Shown here: positions 9,866-20,319 of the stretch, piece after piece
How positions within the stretch are numbered: position 1 is the stretch's first letter
Layout: each line of letters begins with the position of its first letter
NCBI RefSeq assembly: GCF_003011925.2
Contig: NZ_PXXU01000010.1
Coordinates: forward strand, 20,023 to 84,022
DNA from: Nitrosomonas supralitoralis
Lineage (GTDB): Bacteria > Pseudomonadota > Gammaproteobacteria > Burkholderiales > Nitrosomonadaceae
Length of the DNA: 64,000 nucleotides
Reading direction: 5' to 3'
The notes under the pieces: model-generated
Seen by the model: only the letters and a program-made list of their open reading frames with translations
What the model was told of the DNA's origin: nothing
The model's database searches: none
Translations under genes and position numbers: made by a program

Positions 9866-10873
9866 ATGCAAGGTACTGATTTGTTAACCCCAAGAATTAT
9901 TGATGTTCAAAATATATCACCTCTTCATGCAAAGGTTGTCATGGAACCATTCGAGCGTGGTTATGGGCATACGCTTGGGAATGCTTTAAGACGAATATTA
10001 CTGTCATCAATGACAGGTTATGCTCCAACAGAAGTCAAGATTGCAGGCGTACTACACGAGTATTCGGCTCTGGATGGTGTGCAAGAAGATGTTGTCGATA
10101 TTCTAATGAATATTAAAGGCATAGTATTAAAGTTGCACAATAATGATGAAGCAATACTAACTTTAAAGAAAATTGGTAAAGGCATTGTTACTGCAGCAGA
10201 TATAGAACTAAGCCATAATGTAGAAATAATTAATCCAGATCATGTAATTGCACACCTTACTGCAGATGGCAAGATCGATGTGGAACTTAAGGTTGAAAAG
10301 GGAAGAGGTTATGCTCCCGCTAACGTTAGAAAAATTGGGGCTAGTGATAAAAATGTCATTGGAACAATACTATTAGACGCATCTTTTAGTCCGATCAGAC
10401 GAGTTAGTTATTCAGTTGAAAGTGCACGAGTAGAACAGCGAACTGATTTAGATAAATTAATTGTTGATATAGAAACAAACGGTGCAGTTGAGCCTGAAGA
10501 GGCAATAAGGTTTGCTGCGCGAGTTCTGGTTCAACAATTATCAGTTTTTGCAGATCTTGAGAGTACACCTATACCAAAAGAAAAGCCGCAAGCTCCTCAG
10601 ATTGATCCTATATTGCTTCGACCAGTTGATGATTTGGAGCTAACTGTACGATCTGCTAATTGTCTTAAAGTAGAAAACATTTATTATATTGGCGACTTAA
10701 TACAAAGAACTGAAGCTGAGCTCCTGAGAACACCAAATTTGGGTAGAAAATCTCTTAATGAAATAAAAGAAGTTTTAGCTTCAAGAGATCTTAGCTTGGG
10801 AATGAAATTGGATAACTGGCCTCCGGCTAATTTGGATAATATTTCAAAGGATACTAACCATGCGCCACAATAA
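9866..10873 (+). CDS. rpoA: RNA polymerase alpha subunit
   Basis: RpoA (335 residues) dimerises to start assembly of the core enzyme and binds UP elements and activators. The N-terminal domain shows [23 protein letters not shown]. The C-terminal domain begins near residue 250 with [22 protein letters not shown] and has the helix-hairpin-helix [16 protein letters not shown]. The last 14 bases overlap the start of rplQ. The partner subunits RpoB and RpoC are encoded at the far right of the window. Confidence 0.98.
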   Translation: MQGTDLLTPRIIDVQNISPLHAKVVMEPFERGYGHTLGNALRRILLSSMTGYAPTEVKIAGVLHEYSALDGVQEDVVDILMNIKGIVLKLHNNDEAILTLKKIGKGIVTAADIELSHNVEIINPDHVIAHLTADGKIDVELKVEKGRGYAPANVRKIGASDKNVIGTILLDASFSPIRRVSYSVESARVEQRTDLDKLIVDIETNGAVEPEEAIRFAARVLVQQLSVFADLESTPIPKEKPQAPQIDPILLRPVDDLELTVRSANCLKVENIYYIGDLIQRTEAELLRTPNLGRKSLNEIKEVLASRDLSLGMKLDNWPPANLDNISKDTNHAPQ

Positions 10874-11264
10874 TGCATTTAGAAAACTAAATCGGAACAG
10901 TAGTCATAGAAAGGCTATGTTTCGTAATATGAGTAACTCACTTCTACGCCATGAAACTATTAAAACAACATTACCCAAAGCTAAAGAGCTAAGAAGATAT
11001 GTTGAGCCTATGATTACTTTAGGTAAAGAGCCAACACTCGCAAATAGAAGATTAGCATTCGATAGACTTAGAGATCGAGAAAGTGTAACTAAATTGTTCG
11101 CTGAGTTGGGACCTCGATATATTTCTCGTCCTGGCGGATATATTAGAATACTTAGATATGGATATAGGAATGGAGATAATGCTCCCATGGCATTGGTAGA
11201 ACTTGTTGATAAACCAGAATATGATATTGAAACTAATTCAGCAAATACAAATGATGACAATTAA
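10860..11264 (+). CDS. rplQ: 50S ribosomal protein L17
   Basis: L17 (134 residues) closes the alpha operon. [20 protein letters not shown] and [24 protein letters not shown] are the family signature, and [22 protein letters not shown] follows. The C-terminus carries a short acidic tail (NSANTNDDN). It overlaps rpoA by 14 bases. No intrinsic terminator is obvious in the 64 bases before birA. Confidence 0.97.
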   Translation: MRHNNAFRKLNRNSSHRKAMFRNMSNSLLRHETIKTTLPKAKELRRYVEPMITLGKEPTLANRRLAFDRLRDRESVTKLFAELGPRYISRPGGYIRILRYGYRNGDNAPMALVELVDKPEYDIETNSANTNDDN

Positions 11265-11328
11265 ATAAACTACACTGTTGATTAAGTAAAGTAACCTAAT
11301 AACAACGCTCTTATTAACTCGTGCGTTT

Positions 11329-12330
11329 ATGTATGTGAACCTAAGAGCGCTGCAATTGTTAGTTCTGCTGAATGATGGGCTATGTCATTCTGTTAATACG
11401 CTAGCAAAAAATCTCGCTTGCTCCATCAAGTCAATTTATTTTTTAGTAGATCAGTTACATAAATATCGCATAGATATAGAAAATATTAATGAAGACGGAT
11501 TTCGATTATGTAATCCAATAATATGGTTGAATAAAGATTTAATACTTAGTCATATCTCTGTTTTACCAGAGAGATTCGATTTAAAATTGTTTGATGTTAT
11601 AGATTCTACAAACAATTACCTTTTGCAGCAATTAAAACGAAACGCATTGAATAAAGGTAATGTCCATGTAATTGTGTCAGAATTCCAGTCAAGCGGTCGT
11701 GGACGTGAAGGACACATTTGGGAATGTGGCTTTGGAAATGGGCTTATGTTTTCGATGTGTTGGTACTTTGAAAAAAGCGTTTCTGATTTATCCGGCTTGA
11801 GTCTAGCGATAGGCATTGCAATTGTGAGAGTTTTAAAAGCTAACTCCATTCAAAACATCCAGATCAAATGGCCAAATGATATTCTTTGCGAAAATCAAAA
11901 ACTAGCTGGAATATTAACTGAAATTCGCAGTGAAATGCATGGACCAACGTATGCAGTCATTGGTGTTGGCATTAATTGCAATTTATCAAAATCTGTAAAA
12001 ACGCATATAAACCAAGAATTCACCGACTTATCTTCTATAGCTAGTCATTTAATAGATCGAAATCAGTTATTAGGACAATTGTTAACAGAGTTTTGTCAAG
12101 TTCTCAACGACTTCGAAAGTTATGGTTTTACTTATTTTAAGAAAGAGTGGATAAGTTATCATTCTTACGAAGGAAGAGAAGTTGATTTGAAATCTACAAG
12201 TGGTCCAATAGTAACGGGGATAATTGATGGGGTTACAAGCGATGGAGCAATCTGTTTGTTAACACCTGAAGGAAAAAAGTCGTTTAGTGGCGGCAGTATC
12301 TTTGTGCGACCCAGATACACGAATGTCTAA
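11329..12330 (+). CDS. birA: bifunctional biotin ligase / biotin operon repressor BirA
   Basis: BirA activates biotin as biotinyl-AMP and transfers it to the biotin carrier of acetyl-CoA carboxylase. The 333-residue protein keeps an N-terminal winged helix (about residues 1-65, ALQLLVLLNDG and SCSIKSIYF-type helices) that in E. coli binds the bio operator. The catalytic core has SSGRGREGHIWEC, IKWPNDILC and KLAGILTEI. Its presence with the DNA-binding domain makes control of the bioBFHCD operon in this window plausible. It overlaps coaX by eight bases and starts the birA-coaX-engB run. Confidence 0.94.
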   Translation: MYVNLRALQLLVLLNDGLCHSVNTLAKNLACSIKSIYFLVDQLHKYRIDIENINEDGFRLCNPIIWLNKDLILSHISVLPERFDLKLFDVIDSTNNYLLQQLKRNALNKGNVHVIVSEFQSSGRGREGHIWECGFGNGLMFSMCWYFEKSVSDLSGLSLAIGIAIVRVLKANSIQNIQIKWPNDILCENQKLAGILTEIRSEMHGPTYAVIGVGINCNLSKSVKTHINQEFTDLSSIASHLIDRNQLLGQLLTEFCQVLNDFESYGFTYFKKEWISYHSYEGREVDLKSTSGPIVTGIIDGVTSDGAICLLTPEGKKSFSGGSIFVRPRYTNV

Positions 12331-13087
12331 TATATTAGCTATTGACTCAGGAAATTCTTATGTAAAATGGGGATTGTTCAGTGGTAATCAATGGATAAAG
12401 CAAGGTAGTGTTTTTTATGATGAGGTTTTAACCCTTAATAATGAATTCCTGAATTTTCCTACGCCAACGTCCATTATTATCTCTCATGTAGCGCGTAGTG
12501 AAACAAAAGATCACATAACTAAGTTAATTTCCCAATGGCCAACAAAACCACAGTGGCTTGTTTCAAATAATTTTAGATGTAATGTGATGAATGGTTATTC
12601 CAATCCTAATCAATTGGGTAGTGATCGTTGGGCGGCTTTAATTGCTGCATGGAAAATTGAGAAACATGCTTGTTTGGTTATCAACGCTGGATCAGCAGTG
12701 ACAATTGATGTACTTTCTAAATCTGGAAAATTTCTTGGTGGAATTATACTTCCTGGAATTGATTTAATGGTTAAGAGTCTTCTTTTAGGTACACAACTTA
12801 CAAAGATTGATTCGGCAAGTTATCAAGATTTTCCTGTCAGTACCGACAGTGCAATACAAAGTGGTATGATACATAGCATCATAGGCGCTAGTGAACGAAT
12901 GTACAATCTTCTATTGTCGAACGAAAATCTTAGATCTGTCAACTGCATTATAAGTGGTGGAAGTATTTCATTACTAATGCCCTATTTTAAGTTTCCAATA
13001 AAGGTTGTAAATAGATTAGTGTTAGAAGGCTTGATCATAATTGCTTTAGACTCGGAAACCAATACAGAATTACAGTTTTCAATATGA
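12323..13087 (+). CDS. coaX: type III pantothenate kinase
   Basis: CoaX phosphorylates pantothenate in the first step of coenzyme A synthesis. The ATG at 12323 gives a 254-residue protein starting [19 protein letters not shown]. An upstream in-frame codon at 12287 lies within birA and is rejected. The ASKHA-fold motifs are present: [10 protein letters not shown] (phosphate 1), [13 protein letters not shown], and [11 protein letters not shown] (phosphate 2), followed by GGIILPG. The start overlaps the birA stop and the end overlaps the engB start, so the three genes are coupled. Unlike CoaA, this type is not inhibited by CoA. Confidence 0.93.
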   Translation: MSNILAIDSGNSYVKWGLFSGNQWIKQGSVFYDEVLTLNNEFLNFPTPTSIIISHVARSETKDHITKLISQWPTKPQWLVSNNFRCNVMNGYSNPNQLGSDRWAALIAAWKIEKHACLVINAGSAVTIDVLSKSGKFLGGIILPGIDLMVKSLLLGTQLTKIDSASYQDFPVSTDSAIQSGMIHSIIGASERMYNLLLSNENLRSVNCIISGGSISLLMPYFKFPIKVVNRLVLEGLIIIALDSETNTELQFSI

Positions 13088-13686
13088 TTATGCGCCAATT
13101 GTTAAATGCTACTTTTTATGTCTCTGTTCATGAAACTCGAGAATTGCCTAAGCATTCTGGTGTTGAAATTGCGTTTGCTGGTCGATCAAATTCAGGAAAA
13201 TCAAGTGCTATTAATGCACTAACTAATATAAATCGTTTGGCGTTTGTGAGTAAAACTCCTGGACGTACGCAACTAATTAATTATTTTCAATTGAAGTCGG
13301 ACCATTTTCTTGTGGATTTACCGGGATATGGTTACGCTAAAGTTCCAGAGTCCATACGGCAACATTGGCAAAATCTATTAAGTAATTATTTGCAGACCCG
13401 AAGTTCACTTAAAGGTTTAATATTAATTATGGATGTTCGTCATCCGCTCAAGCCTTTAGATATCCAGATGCTTGATTGGTTTTCAGCAACTGGAAAAGCG
13501 ATTCACATTTTATTAACAAAGGCAGATAAAATGAGTAAGTTTCAAGCAAATGCCGCTTTGCAAAAGGTTGCTCTTTATGTCAAGGAAGTTTACCCTCAAT
13601 GCAGTGTTCAACTATTTTCTAGTTTGGCAAATATTGGCATCGATGATGCAACGGCAATCATAAATAAATGGATGCAAACTGATTAA
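13084..13686 (+). CDS. engB: ribosome biogenesis GTPase EngB (YsxC/YihA)
   Basis: EngB is an essential small GTPase that helps late 50S assembly. The 200-residue protein shows G1 [10 protein letters not shown]2 around KTPGRTQ, G3 DLPGYGYA, G4 TKADK and a G5 SSL. The start ATG overlaps the coaX stop by four bases; an alternative ATG six bases on cannot be excluded. It is the last gene before a 205-base intergenic region with unusual secondary structure. Confidence 0.94.
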   Translation: MIMRQLLNATFYVSVHETRELPKHSGVEIAFAGRSNSGKSSAINALTNINRLAFVSKTPGRTQLINYFQLKSDHFLVDLPGYGYAKVPESIRQHWQNLLSNYLQTRSSLKGLILIMDVRHPLKPLDIQMLDWFSATGKAIHILLTKADKMSKFQANAALQKVALYVKEVYPQCSVQLFSSLANIGIDDATAIINKWMQTD

Positions 13687-13723
13687 TATAAGAGCGCTAT
13701 AGGATCCGTCGCGGTATGTGCGT

Positions 13724-14899
<1,176 letters not shown>

Positions 14900-14904
14900 G
14901 TACA

Positions 14905-17223
14905 TTAAAATAATTGATCTTTAATGTCTTTTGTGATTTTAGGCGCGTGATCAATAGAATTGTCGATCATCGGAGGGAGCAATTCACTAAAGAAATGTTC
15001 CGTAATATCTCCATTATCATCTCTGAATCCTGTTGCTGAATTAATTTTAGCGGTCTGTATTCCGCTAGGTGGTCGGTATTCGGTCATTGGAATATTCTTT
15101 AAAACAGGATCCATATAATCCATCCAGGTGGGTAATGCGACACGTCCACCGGTTTCATTGTTGCCTAACGATTTAGGCTCGTCATATCCCGTCCAGGCAA
15201 TAGTGACTAAGTTTTTCTGAAAACCACAAAACCAAGCATCTACAAAATTACTGGTAGTGCCGGTCTTTCCTGCAAGATCAGTGCGCCCCAGCTGTTTAGC
15301 TTTAACAGCGGTGCCGCGGCTAATCACATCTTGCATCATGCTAGTCATAATAAATGCATTGCGTGGATCAATTACTCGTTTGGCACCGCTTGATACTGTT
15401 ATGGGGTTATATTGCTCAATGAGGGTACCTTTCTCATCTTCTATACTTTTTATAAAGTATGGAGCAATCCGGAATCCACCATTTGCGAATACAGCATAAC
15501 CCACAGCCATCTGCATGGGGGTGACGGAACCTGCTCCAAGTGCCATCGGTAAATAGGGAGGGTGTCGTTCCGCATCAAATCCAAATCGTGTTATATAGTC
15601 TTGTGCGTAGCGGATACCAATGGCTTGTAGTATTCGAATAGATACAAGGTTTTTTGATTTGGCCAAGGCCGTACGCATACGAATTGGCCCTTCAAATTTG
15701 CCATCGAAGTTTCTTGGCTCCCATGACTGACTTCCAGTTTGGGTTGAACTAAACGAAAGCGGTGCATCATTGATGATGGTCGCAGGAGTGAAGCCTTTTT
15801 CCAGAGCTGCAGAGTAAATAAATGGTTTAAAGCTGGATCCCGGCTGTCGCCAAGCTTGAGTGACGTGATTAAATTGATTTTTATAAAAATCAAAACCGCC
15901 AACTAAGGCACGTATGGCGCCATCATTAGAATCAATTGAAACAAGTGCAGATTCTACCTCAGGAAGCTGAACAATATGCCATAAATTCTTTGAGTCTTTT
16001 TGTATACGTATCAACGCCCCAGGAGTTATATACTTTTTTCCAGGCTCCTTTTTTTCAACTAGAGATTTTTGAACAAATTTAAGCCCATCGCCTGTAATTT
16101 CGATAATTTCTCCGCCTTTACGATAAACCTGAACTTTATTCGGTCTTGCCGCTAATACAATTGCTGCATATATATCATCACTGTCGTTAACTTCATCCAA
16201 AGCATCATTCAGTGTTTTTTCCTGGTTCATTCCATTTTTCAGTAGATCGATAAAGGCTTCAGGACCGCGATAGCCTCTACGTTGATCGTATTCAATTACA
16301 TTTTTTCGCAAAGCGCGATAAGCAGATTCTTGATCAAGTTGACGGATTGTTGTATAGACCTTGATGCCTTTGTTATATGTATCTTCCTGGTATCGATCGT
16401 AGATGACCTGACGAACCATTTCAGCCACATAATCTGCTGGCATTGCAAAGGCTGTTGATCGTCTTTTCACAGGAACAGATTGTTTTTCTAATTCGCTTAG
16501 CTCCTTACCAGAAATGTAATTAAGTTTATATAATCGTCCTAGAACGTAAAGTTGCCGACTTTTAGCTCGCTTAGGATTTGTTATAGGATTATAACTAGAA
16601 GGTGCCTTAGGAAGCCCTGCCAGCATGGCGGCTTCGGCTATATTGATTTCTTGTAAGGATTTTCCGAAGTATGTTTGAGCGGCTGCAGCAAAGCCATAGC
16701 TGCGCTGTCCAAGATATATTTGGTTGATGTAGAGTTCTAAAATTTTGTCTTTAGTAAGATTATGTTCAATCTTAAAAGCTAGTAGGGCTTCACTAAATTT
16801 TCTAGTTAGTGTTTTTTCTCTTGTCAGAAAAAAATTTCGTGCCACTTGCATTGTTATCGTACTGGCACCTTGTCGTACACTTCCAGCAGAAAAGTTTGAA
16901 TACGCGGCTCGTAAAACACCCAGATAATCAACACCGCCGTGTTCATAAAAACGATCATCTTCTGCAGCCAGAATAGATTGCTTAAGATTCTCTGGAACTT
17001 GAGAAATAGTTACGACGTCTCTACGTTCTGCACCAAATTCTCCAATCAATAATCCTTCATCACTATATATACGCAAGGGAATTTTAGGCCGGTAATCTGT
17101 TAATGTTTCGAGCGATGGCAAGTTTGAATAGATTACCAACGCAGCAAAACCTGCCAATAATACTCCGATCAAACCTAACGCAGAAAATGTTAGGAATAAA
17201 TAATATGTCCAGCGAGCTAACAT
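14905..17223 (-). CDS. mrcA: penicillin-binding protein 1A, bifunctional class A PBP
   Basis: The 772-residue protein polymerises and cross-links peptidoglycan. A membrane anchor spans about residues 9-33. The GT51 glycosyltransferase domain follows with AAEDDRFYEHGGVD, GASTITMQVARN and the downstream EALLAFKIE region. The transpeptidase domain carries SSFKP (SxxK serine), SKN and KTGTT. The order and length match PonA/MrcA of betaproteobacteria. It is divergent from pilM, the same arrangement as in Pseudomonas and Neisseria. The 229-base intergenic region (17224-17452) holds no promoter I would defend. Confidence 0.95.
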   Translation of the reverse strand: MLARWTYYLFLTFSALGLIGVLLAGFAALVIYSNLPSLETLTDYRPKIPLRIYSDEGLLIGEFGAERRDVVTISQVPENLKQSILAAEDDRFYEHGGVDYLGVLRAAYSNFSAGSVRQGASTITMQVARNFFLTREKTLTRKFSEALLAFKIEHNLTKDKILELYINQIYLGQRSYGFAAAAQTYFGKSLQEINIAEAAMLAGLPKAPSSYNPITNPKRAKSRQLYVLGRLYKLNYISGKELSELEKQSVPVKRRSTAFAMPADYVAEMVRQVIYDRYQEDTYNKGIKVYTTIRQLDQESAYRALRKNVIEYDQRRGYRGPEAFIDLLKNGMNQEKTLNDALDEVNDSDDIYAAIVLAARPNKVQVYRKGGEIIEITGDGLKFVQKSLVEKKEPGKKYITPGALIRIQKDSKNLWHIVQLPEVESALVSIDSNDGAIRALVGGFDFYKNQFNHVTQAWRQPGSSFKPFIYSAALEKGFTPATIINDAPLSFSSTQTGSQSWEPRNFDGKFEGPIRMRTALAKSKNLVSIRILQAIGIRYAQDYITRFGFDAERHPPYLPMALGAGSVTPMQMAVGYAVFANGGFRIAPYFIKSIEDEKGTLIEQYNPITVSSGAKRVIDPRNAFIMTSMMQDVISRGTAVKAKQLGRTDLAGKTGTTSNFVDAWFCGFQKNLVTIAWTGYDEPKSLGNNETGGRVALPTWMDYMDPVLKNIPMTEYRPPSGIQTAKINSATGFRDDNGDITEHFFSELLPPMIDNSIDHAPKITKDIKDQLF

Positions 17224-17452
17224 GAAAATAGATATGTGTTTATCATATAATTAAATTATCACTTTACCCAATGAAAGGGGGTGTATATAGTGTTTTTCTT
17301 TGAATAGATCTTTTTAGTTTCTGGCAGAATCAGTACTAGTTGCTTTTGTTTTCTGAATTGTTTCATGAAGTGTATTTGGATAGTGGAAATTCTACATATT
17401 TTAGCTTTAATAGGGCAATTTTTAATTTACGAGTATCGCTGCTAACTAGACA

Positions 17453-18556
17453 ATGTTCAAGGAATATTTTGCTATTAATTTAGACTTCTTAAAAATGAAG
17501 TCGCCTCCATTGATTGGTGTCGATATCAGTTCCTCATCTATAAAAATGGTTGAATTATCTCAGATTGATAAAGGAAGCCAAACTTATCGAGTCGAACGCT
17601 ATGTTATAGAATCTTTGCCAACTGATGCAATGCTCGATGGTGGGATTGCGAATATGGAAGCAGTGAGTGATTGCCTGTTGCGTGGTTGGAAACGTATGGG
17701 AACACGACATAAAAGTGTAGCGCTTGCATTGCCTGCAACAGATGTGATTACAAAGAAAATAATTGTTCCGGCGGGACAGCGAGAAGATGATTTAATTTTT
17801 CAAGTGGAAAATGAAGCCAGTCAATATATTCCATTTCCATTAGATGAAGTTGATCTTGATTTTCAAATAGCTCGATCAATCCCCGATAGTTTGGAGGAAG
17901 TGGAAGTTCTAATTGCTGCTTCGCGTAAAGAAAAAGTGGAAGATCGTGTGGCGGCGGCACTATCCGCTGGTTTGAAGGCGACTGTTATGGACGTGGAACC
18001 TTATGCGGCGCAAGCTGCTTTCGAGTTGGCGTTGAATCAATTACCTGGGAGAGGAAAAGACCAGGTTATTGCATTGGTTGATATTGGCGCAACTATCATG
18101 AAAATTAATGTGCTTCTCAACGGTGAATCGATATATACCCGAGATCAATCATTTGGCGGCAATCAACTAACCCAAGAAATACATAACCAATTTAACCTCT
18201 CTCTGGAAGAATCTGAGGCGGCCAAACGTAGTGGAGGGTTACCTAAAAACTATCAGGCAGATGTTTTGCAACCATTTTGCGAGACTTTAGCCATTGAAGT
18301 GATGCGTGCTATTCAATTTTTTTATACCTCAACGCAATATACTGAAGTGAACTATATTTTTATAGCAGGCGGAAGCGCAGTGATTCCAGGATTGGATGCG
18401 ATTATTGCAGCACGTACGCAGGTCAGTACTCTGATTCTGAATCCTTTTGCGACAATGGAATTGTCGAGTCGTATTATTCCGCGGCAACTGAATCTCGATG
18501 CACCCTCTCTTTTGATTGCGTGTGGTTTGGCTCTAAGAAATTTTGATCCATCATGA
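17453..18556 (+). CDS. pilM: type IV pilus assembly protein PilM
   Basis: PilM is an actin-like cytoplasmic protein that recruits PilN and links the inner-membrane pilus platform to the motor. The 367-residue sequence has the N-terminal phosphate motif GVDISSSSIKMVEL, a second motif in IALVDIGATIMKINVL, and the IFIAGGSAVIPGLD adenosine loop. A start at 17495 (MKSPPLIGVD) would be nearer the usual length of about 354; neither has a strong ribosome-binding site. It overlaps pilN by four bases. Confidence 0.93.
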   Translation: MFKEYFAINLDFLKMKSPPLIGVDISSSSIKMVELSQIDKGSQTYRVERYVIESLPTDAMLDGGIANMEAVSDCLLRGWKRMGTRHKSVALALPATDVITKKIIVPAGQREDDLIFQVENEASQYIPFPLDEVDLDFQIARSIPDSLEEVEVLIAASRKEKVEDRVAAALSAGLKATVMDVEPYAAQAAFELALNQLPGRGKDQVIALVDIGATIMKINVLLNGESIYTRDQSFGGNQLTQEIHNQFNLSLEESEAAKRSGGLPKNYQADVLQPFCETLAIEVMRAIQFFYTSTQYTEVNYIFIAGGSAVIPGLDAIIAARTQVSTLILNPFATMELSSRIIPRQLNLDAPSLLIACGLALRNFDPS

Positions 18557-19134
18557 TCCGCATTAATTTACTTCCTCATCGTGAAATTAAACGTAAAGCG
18601 CGACAACAGCAAATTGCGATGCTGGCTGGCTTGGTTGGTTTGTTAGGCTTGATTGTAGTGTGGAGCATTCATGACATTATTACTGGAAAAATAGAATTTC
18701 AGAATAACCGCAATCAATACTTAAAAGATCAGATTACGATTTTGGATAAAGAGATCGCGGAGATCCGAGATATTAAAAATCAGACCCAAGAATTACTTAC
18801 ACGTAAACAAATCGTCGAGACCTTACAGAACAGTCGATCAGAAGTCGTCCATTTATTGGATCAGTTGGTGAGATTGCTTCCAGATGGTGTGTATCTGCAA
18901 AGTATCAAACAGGAAGGTCACAACATTACTTTGATCGGATATGCTCAATCTAATGCTTGGGTATCAACGTTGATGCGAAATCTTGAGTCTTCACCGTGGC
19001 TTGAGTCACCGTTATTAATAGAAATTAAGGCGATGATGATCAATAATGTGCGTCAGAACGAGTTCAACATGAAAATAAAGCTCAAGCAGGCATCTATCAG
19101 TGAAATGCTTAATTTGTCTTTAACACTTGAGTAA
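18553..19134 (+). CDS. pilN: type IV pilus assembly protein PilN
   Basis: PilN is a bitopic inner-membrane protein. Its conserved cytoplasmic tail INLLPHREIKRKARQQQ binds the groove of PilM. One transmembrane helix spans about residues 22-42, then a coiled coil and a ferredoxin-like periplasmic domain that pairs with PilO. Length is 193 residues, in the family range. ATG and the pilM stop overlap by four bases. Confidence 0.93.
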   Translation: MIRINLLPHREIKRKARQQQIAMLAGLVGLLGLIVVWSIHDIITGKIEFQNNRNQYLKDQITILDKEIAEIRDIKNQTQELLTRKQIVETLQNSRSEVVHLLDQLVRLLPDGVYLQSIKQEGHNITLIGYAQSNAWVSTLMRNLESSPWLESPLLIEIKAMMINNVRQNEFNMKIKLKQASISEMLNLSLTLE

Positions 19135-19139
19135 TATAC

Positions 19140-19766
19140 ATGCATAGTACGATGAACAACCTGCTCATTGAATTGCGTCAGCTTGATATCCATCAAGCTG
19201 GAAACTGGCCAGCGACATTTAAGATCGCAGCACTGGCTCTATTGTTTGCTGCGATTATCGTAGCAGGGCATTTTCTGGTCTGGCAGGATCAGATCGAGAT
19301 GCTGGAAAATATTCAAGCTGAAGAAGAAGCGCTAAAAAATACTTATTTGGTTAAAAAAGTAAGTTCTGTCAATTTACCTGCTTTGCGTTTACAGCTAAAA
19401 GATATCGAGCAATCTCTGGGTGCTTTGTTAAAACAGCTTCCTGATAAATCCGAAATGGAAGCACTATTGGTGGATATTAATCAAGCTGGCCTGGGTCGCG
19501 GATTGCAGTTTGAATTGTTTAAACCAGATGTGCAGGAAACGATTAATGCATTTTATGCCGAGCTTCCGGTTTCTATCCGGGTGACTGGCAGCTACCATGA
19601 TATTGGAGCGTTTGCGAGTGATGTTGCGCAATTGTCACGGATAGTTACGTTGAATGACGTTAACATTTTACCTGGAAATGACGGGAAACTAGTGTTGGAT
19701 GCCGTTGCAAAAACTTTTCGCTATCTGGACGAAGAAGAAGTATTAAAGCAGGCCGGAGGCAAATAA
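19140..19766 (+). CDS. pilO: type IV pilus assembly protein PilO
   Basis: PilO (208 residues) forms the periplasmic alignment complex with PilN and PilP. One membrane helix (IAALALLFAAIIVAGHFLVW, about residues 29-48) is followed by a coiled coil and a globular domain ending in the conserved ITLNDVNI-type strand (VTLNDVNILPG). Two in-frame ATGs, at 19140 and 19152, are possible starts; the family N-terminus (LLIELRQLD) fits either. Confidence 0.92.
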   Translation: MHSTMNNLLIELRQLDIHQAGNWPATFKIAALALLFAAIIVAGHFLVWQDQIEMLENIQAEEEALKNTYLVKKVSSVNLPALRLQLKDIEQSLGALLKQLPDKSEMEALLVDINQAGLGRGLQFELFKPDVQETINAFYAELPVSIRVTGSYHDIGAFASDVAQLSRIVTLNDVNILPGNDGKLVLDAVAKTFRYLDEEEVLKQAGGK

Positions 19767-19769
19767 ATT

Positions 19770-20288
19770 ATGATTAGAAACATATATCTGCTAGTATTAC
19801 TTATAATCTGGTTTAACATGATAACTGCATGCAATAGAAATGATTACAGTGATCTGGAAGCATTCATACATAGCTCCGGAGAGGGTTTGCAAGGGAAGAT
19901 TGATCCTTTGCCTGAGGTTGTTCCATATAAATCTTTTACTTATCAGGCATTTGATATACCTAGCCCTTTTGTGCCACGCAAGAATGATCAAGTACAGACG
20001 CTTGCAAGTGAAATTCAACCTGATTTGCATCGACGCAAGGAATTGTTGGAATCCTATCCACTGGAGAATTTATCTATGGTTGGTTCGTTACAACAGCAAG
20101 ACAGGATTTTTGCTGTCATAAAATCACCGGATGGAGCTTTGTATCGGGTAAAGGTTGGTAATTATTTAGGTCCGAATTTTGGGAAAATTAGCCATATTTC
20201 TGAATCTGAAGTTAAACTATCAGAAATCGTACAAGATGGGGTGAGTGAATGGATTGAAAGGACTAGTGTACTTACGCTGAAAAATTAG
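19770..20288 (+). CDS. pilP: type IV pilus assembly lipoprotein PilP
   Basis: PilP is an inner-membrane lipoprotein that connects PilN/PilO to the secretin PilQ. The signal peptide ends in a lipobox-like ITAC with the acylated cysteine at residue 21. The C-terminal beta domain begins near residue 95 and includes the conserved GSLQQQDRIFAVIKSPDGALYRVKVGNYLG region in split form. The start follows a GGAGG box ten bases upstream. Length is 172 residues. Confidence 0.92.
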   Translation: MIRNIYLLVLLIIWFNMITACNRNDYSDLEAFIHSSGEGLQGKIDPLPEVVPYKSFTYQAFDIPSPFVPRKNDQVQTLASEIQPDLHRRKELLESYPLENLSMVGSLQQQDRIFAVIKSPDGALYRVKVGNYLGPNFGKISHISESEVKLSEIVQDGVSEWIERTSVLTLKN

Positions 20289-20319
20289 CAACGTAACAAC
20301 CATTAAGCTAACAATAGCG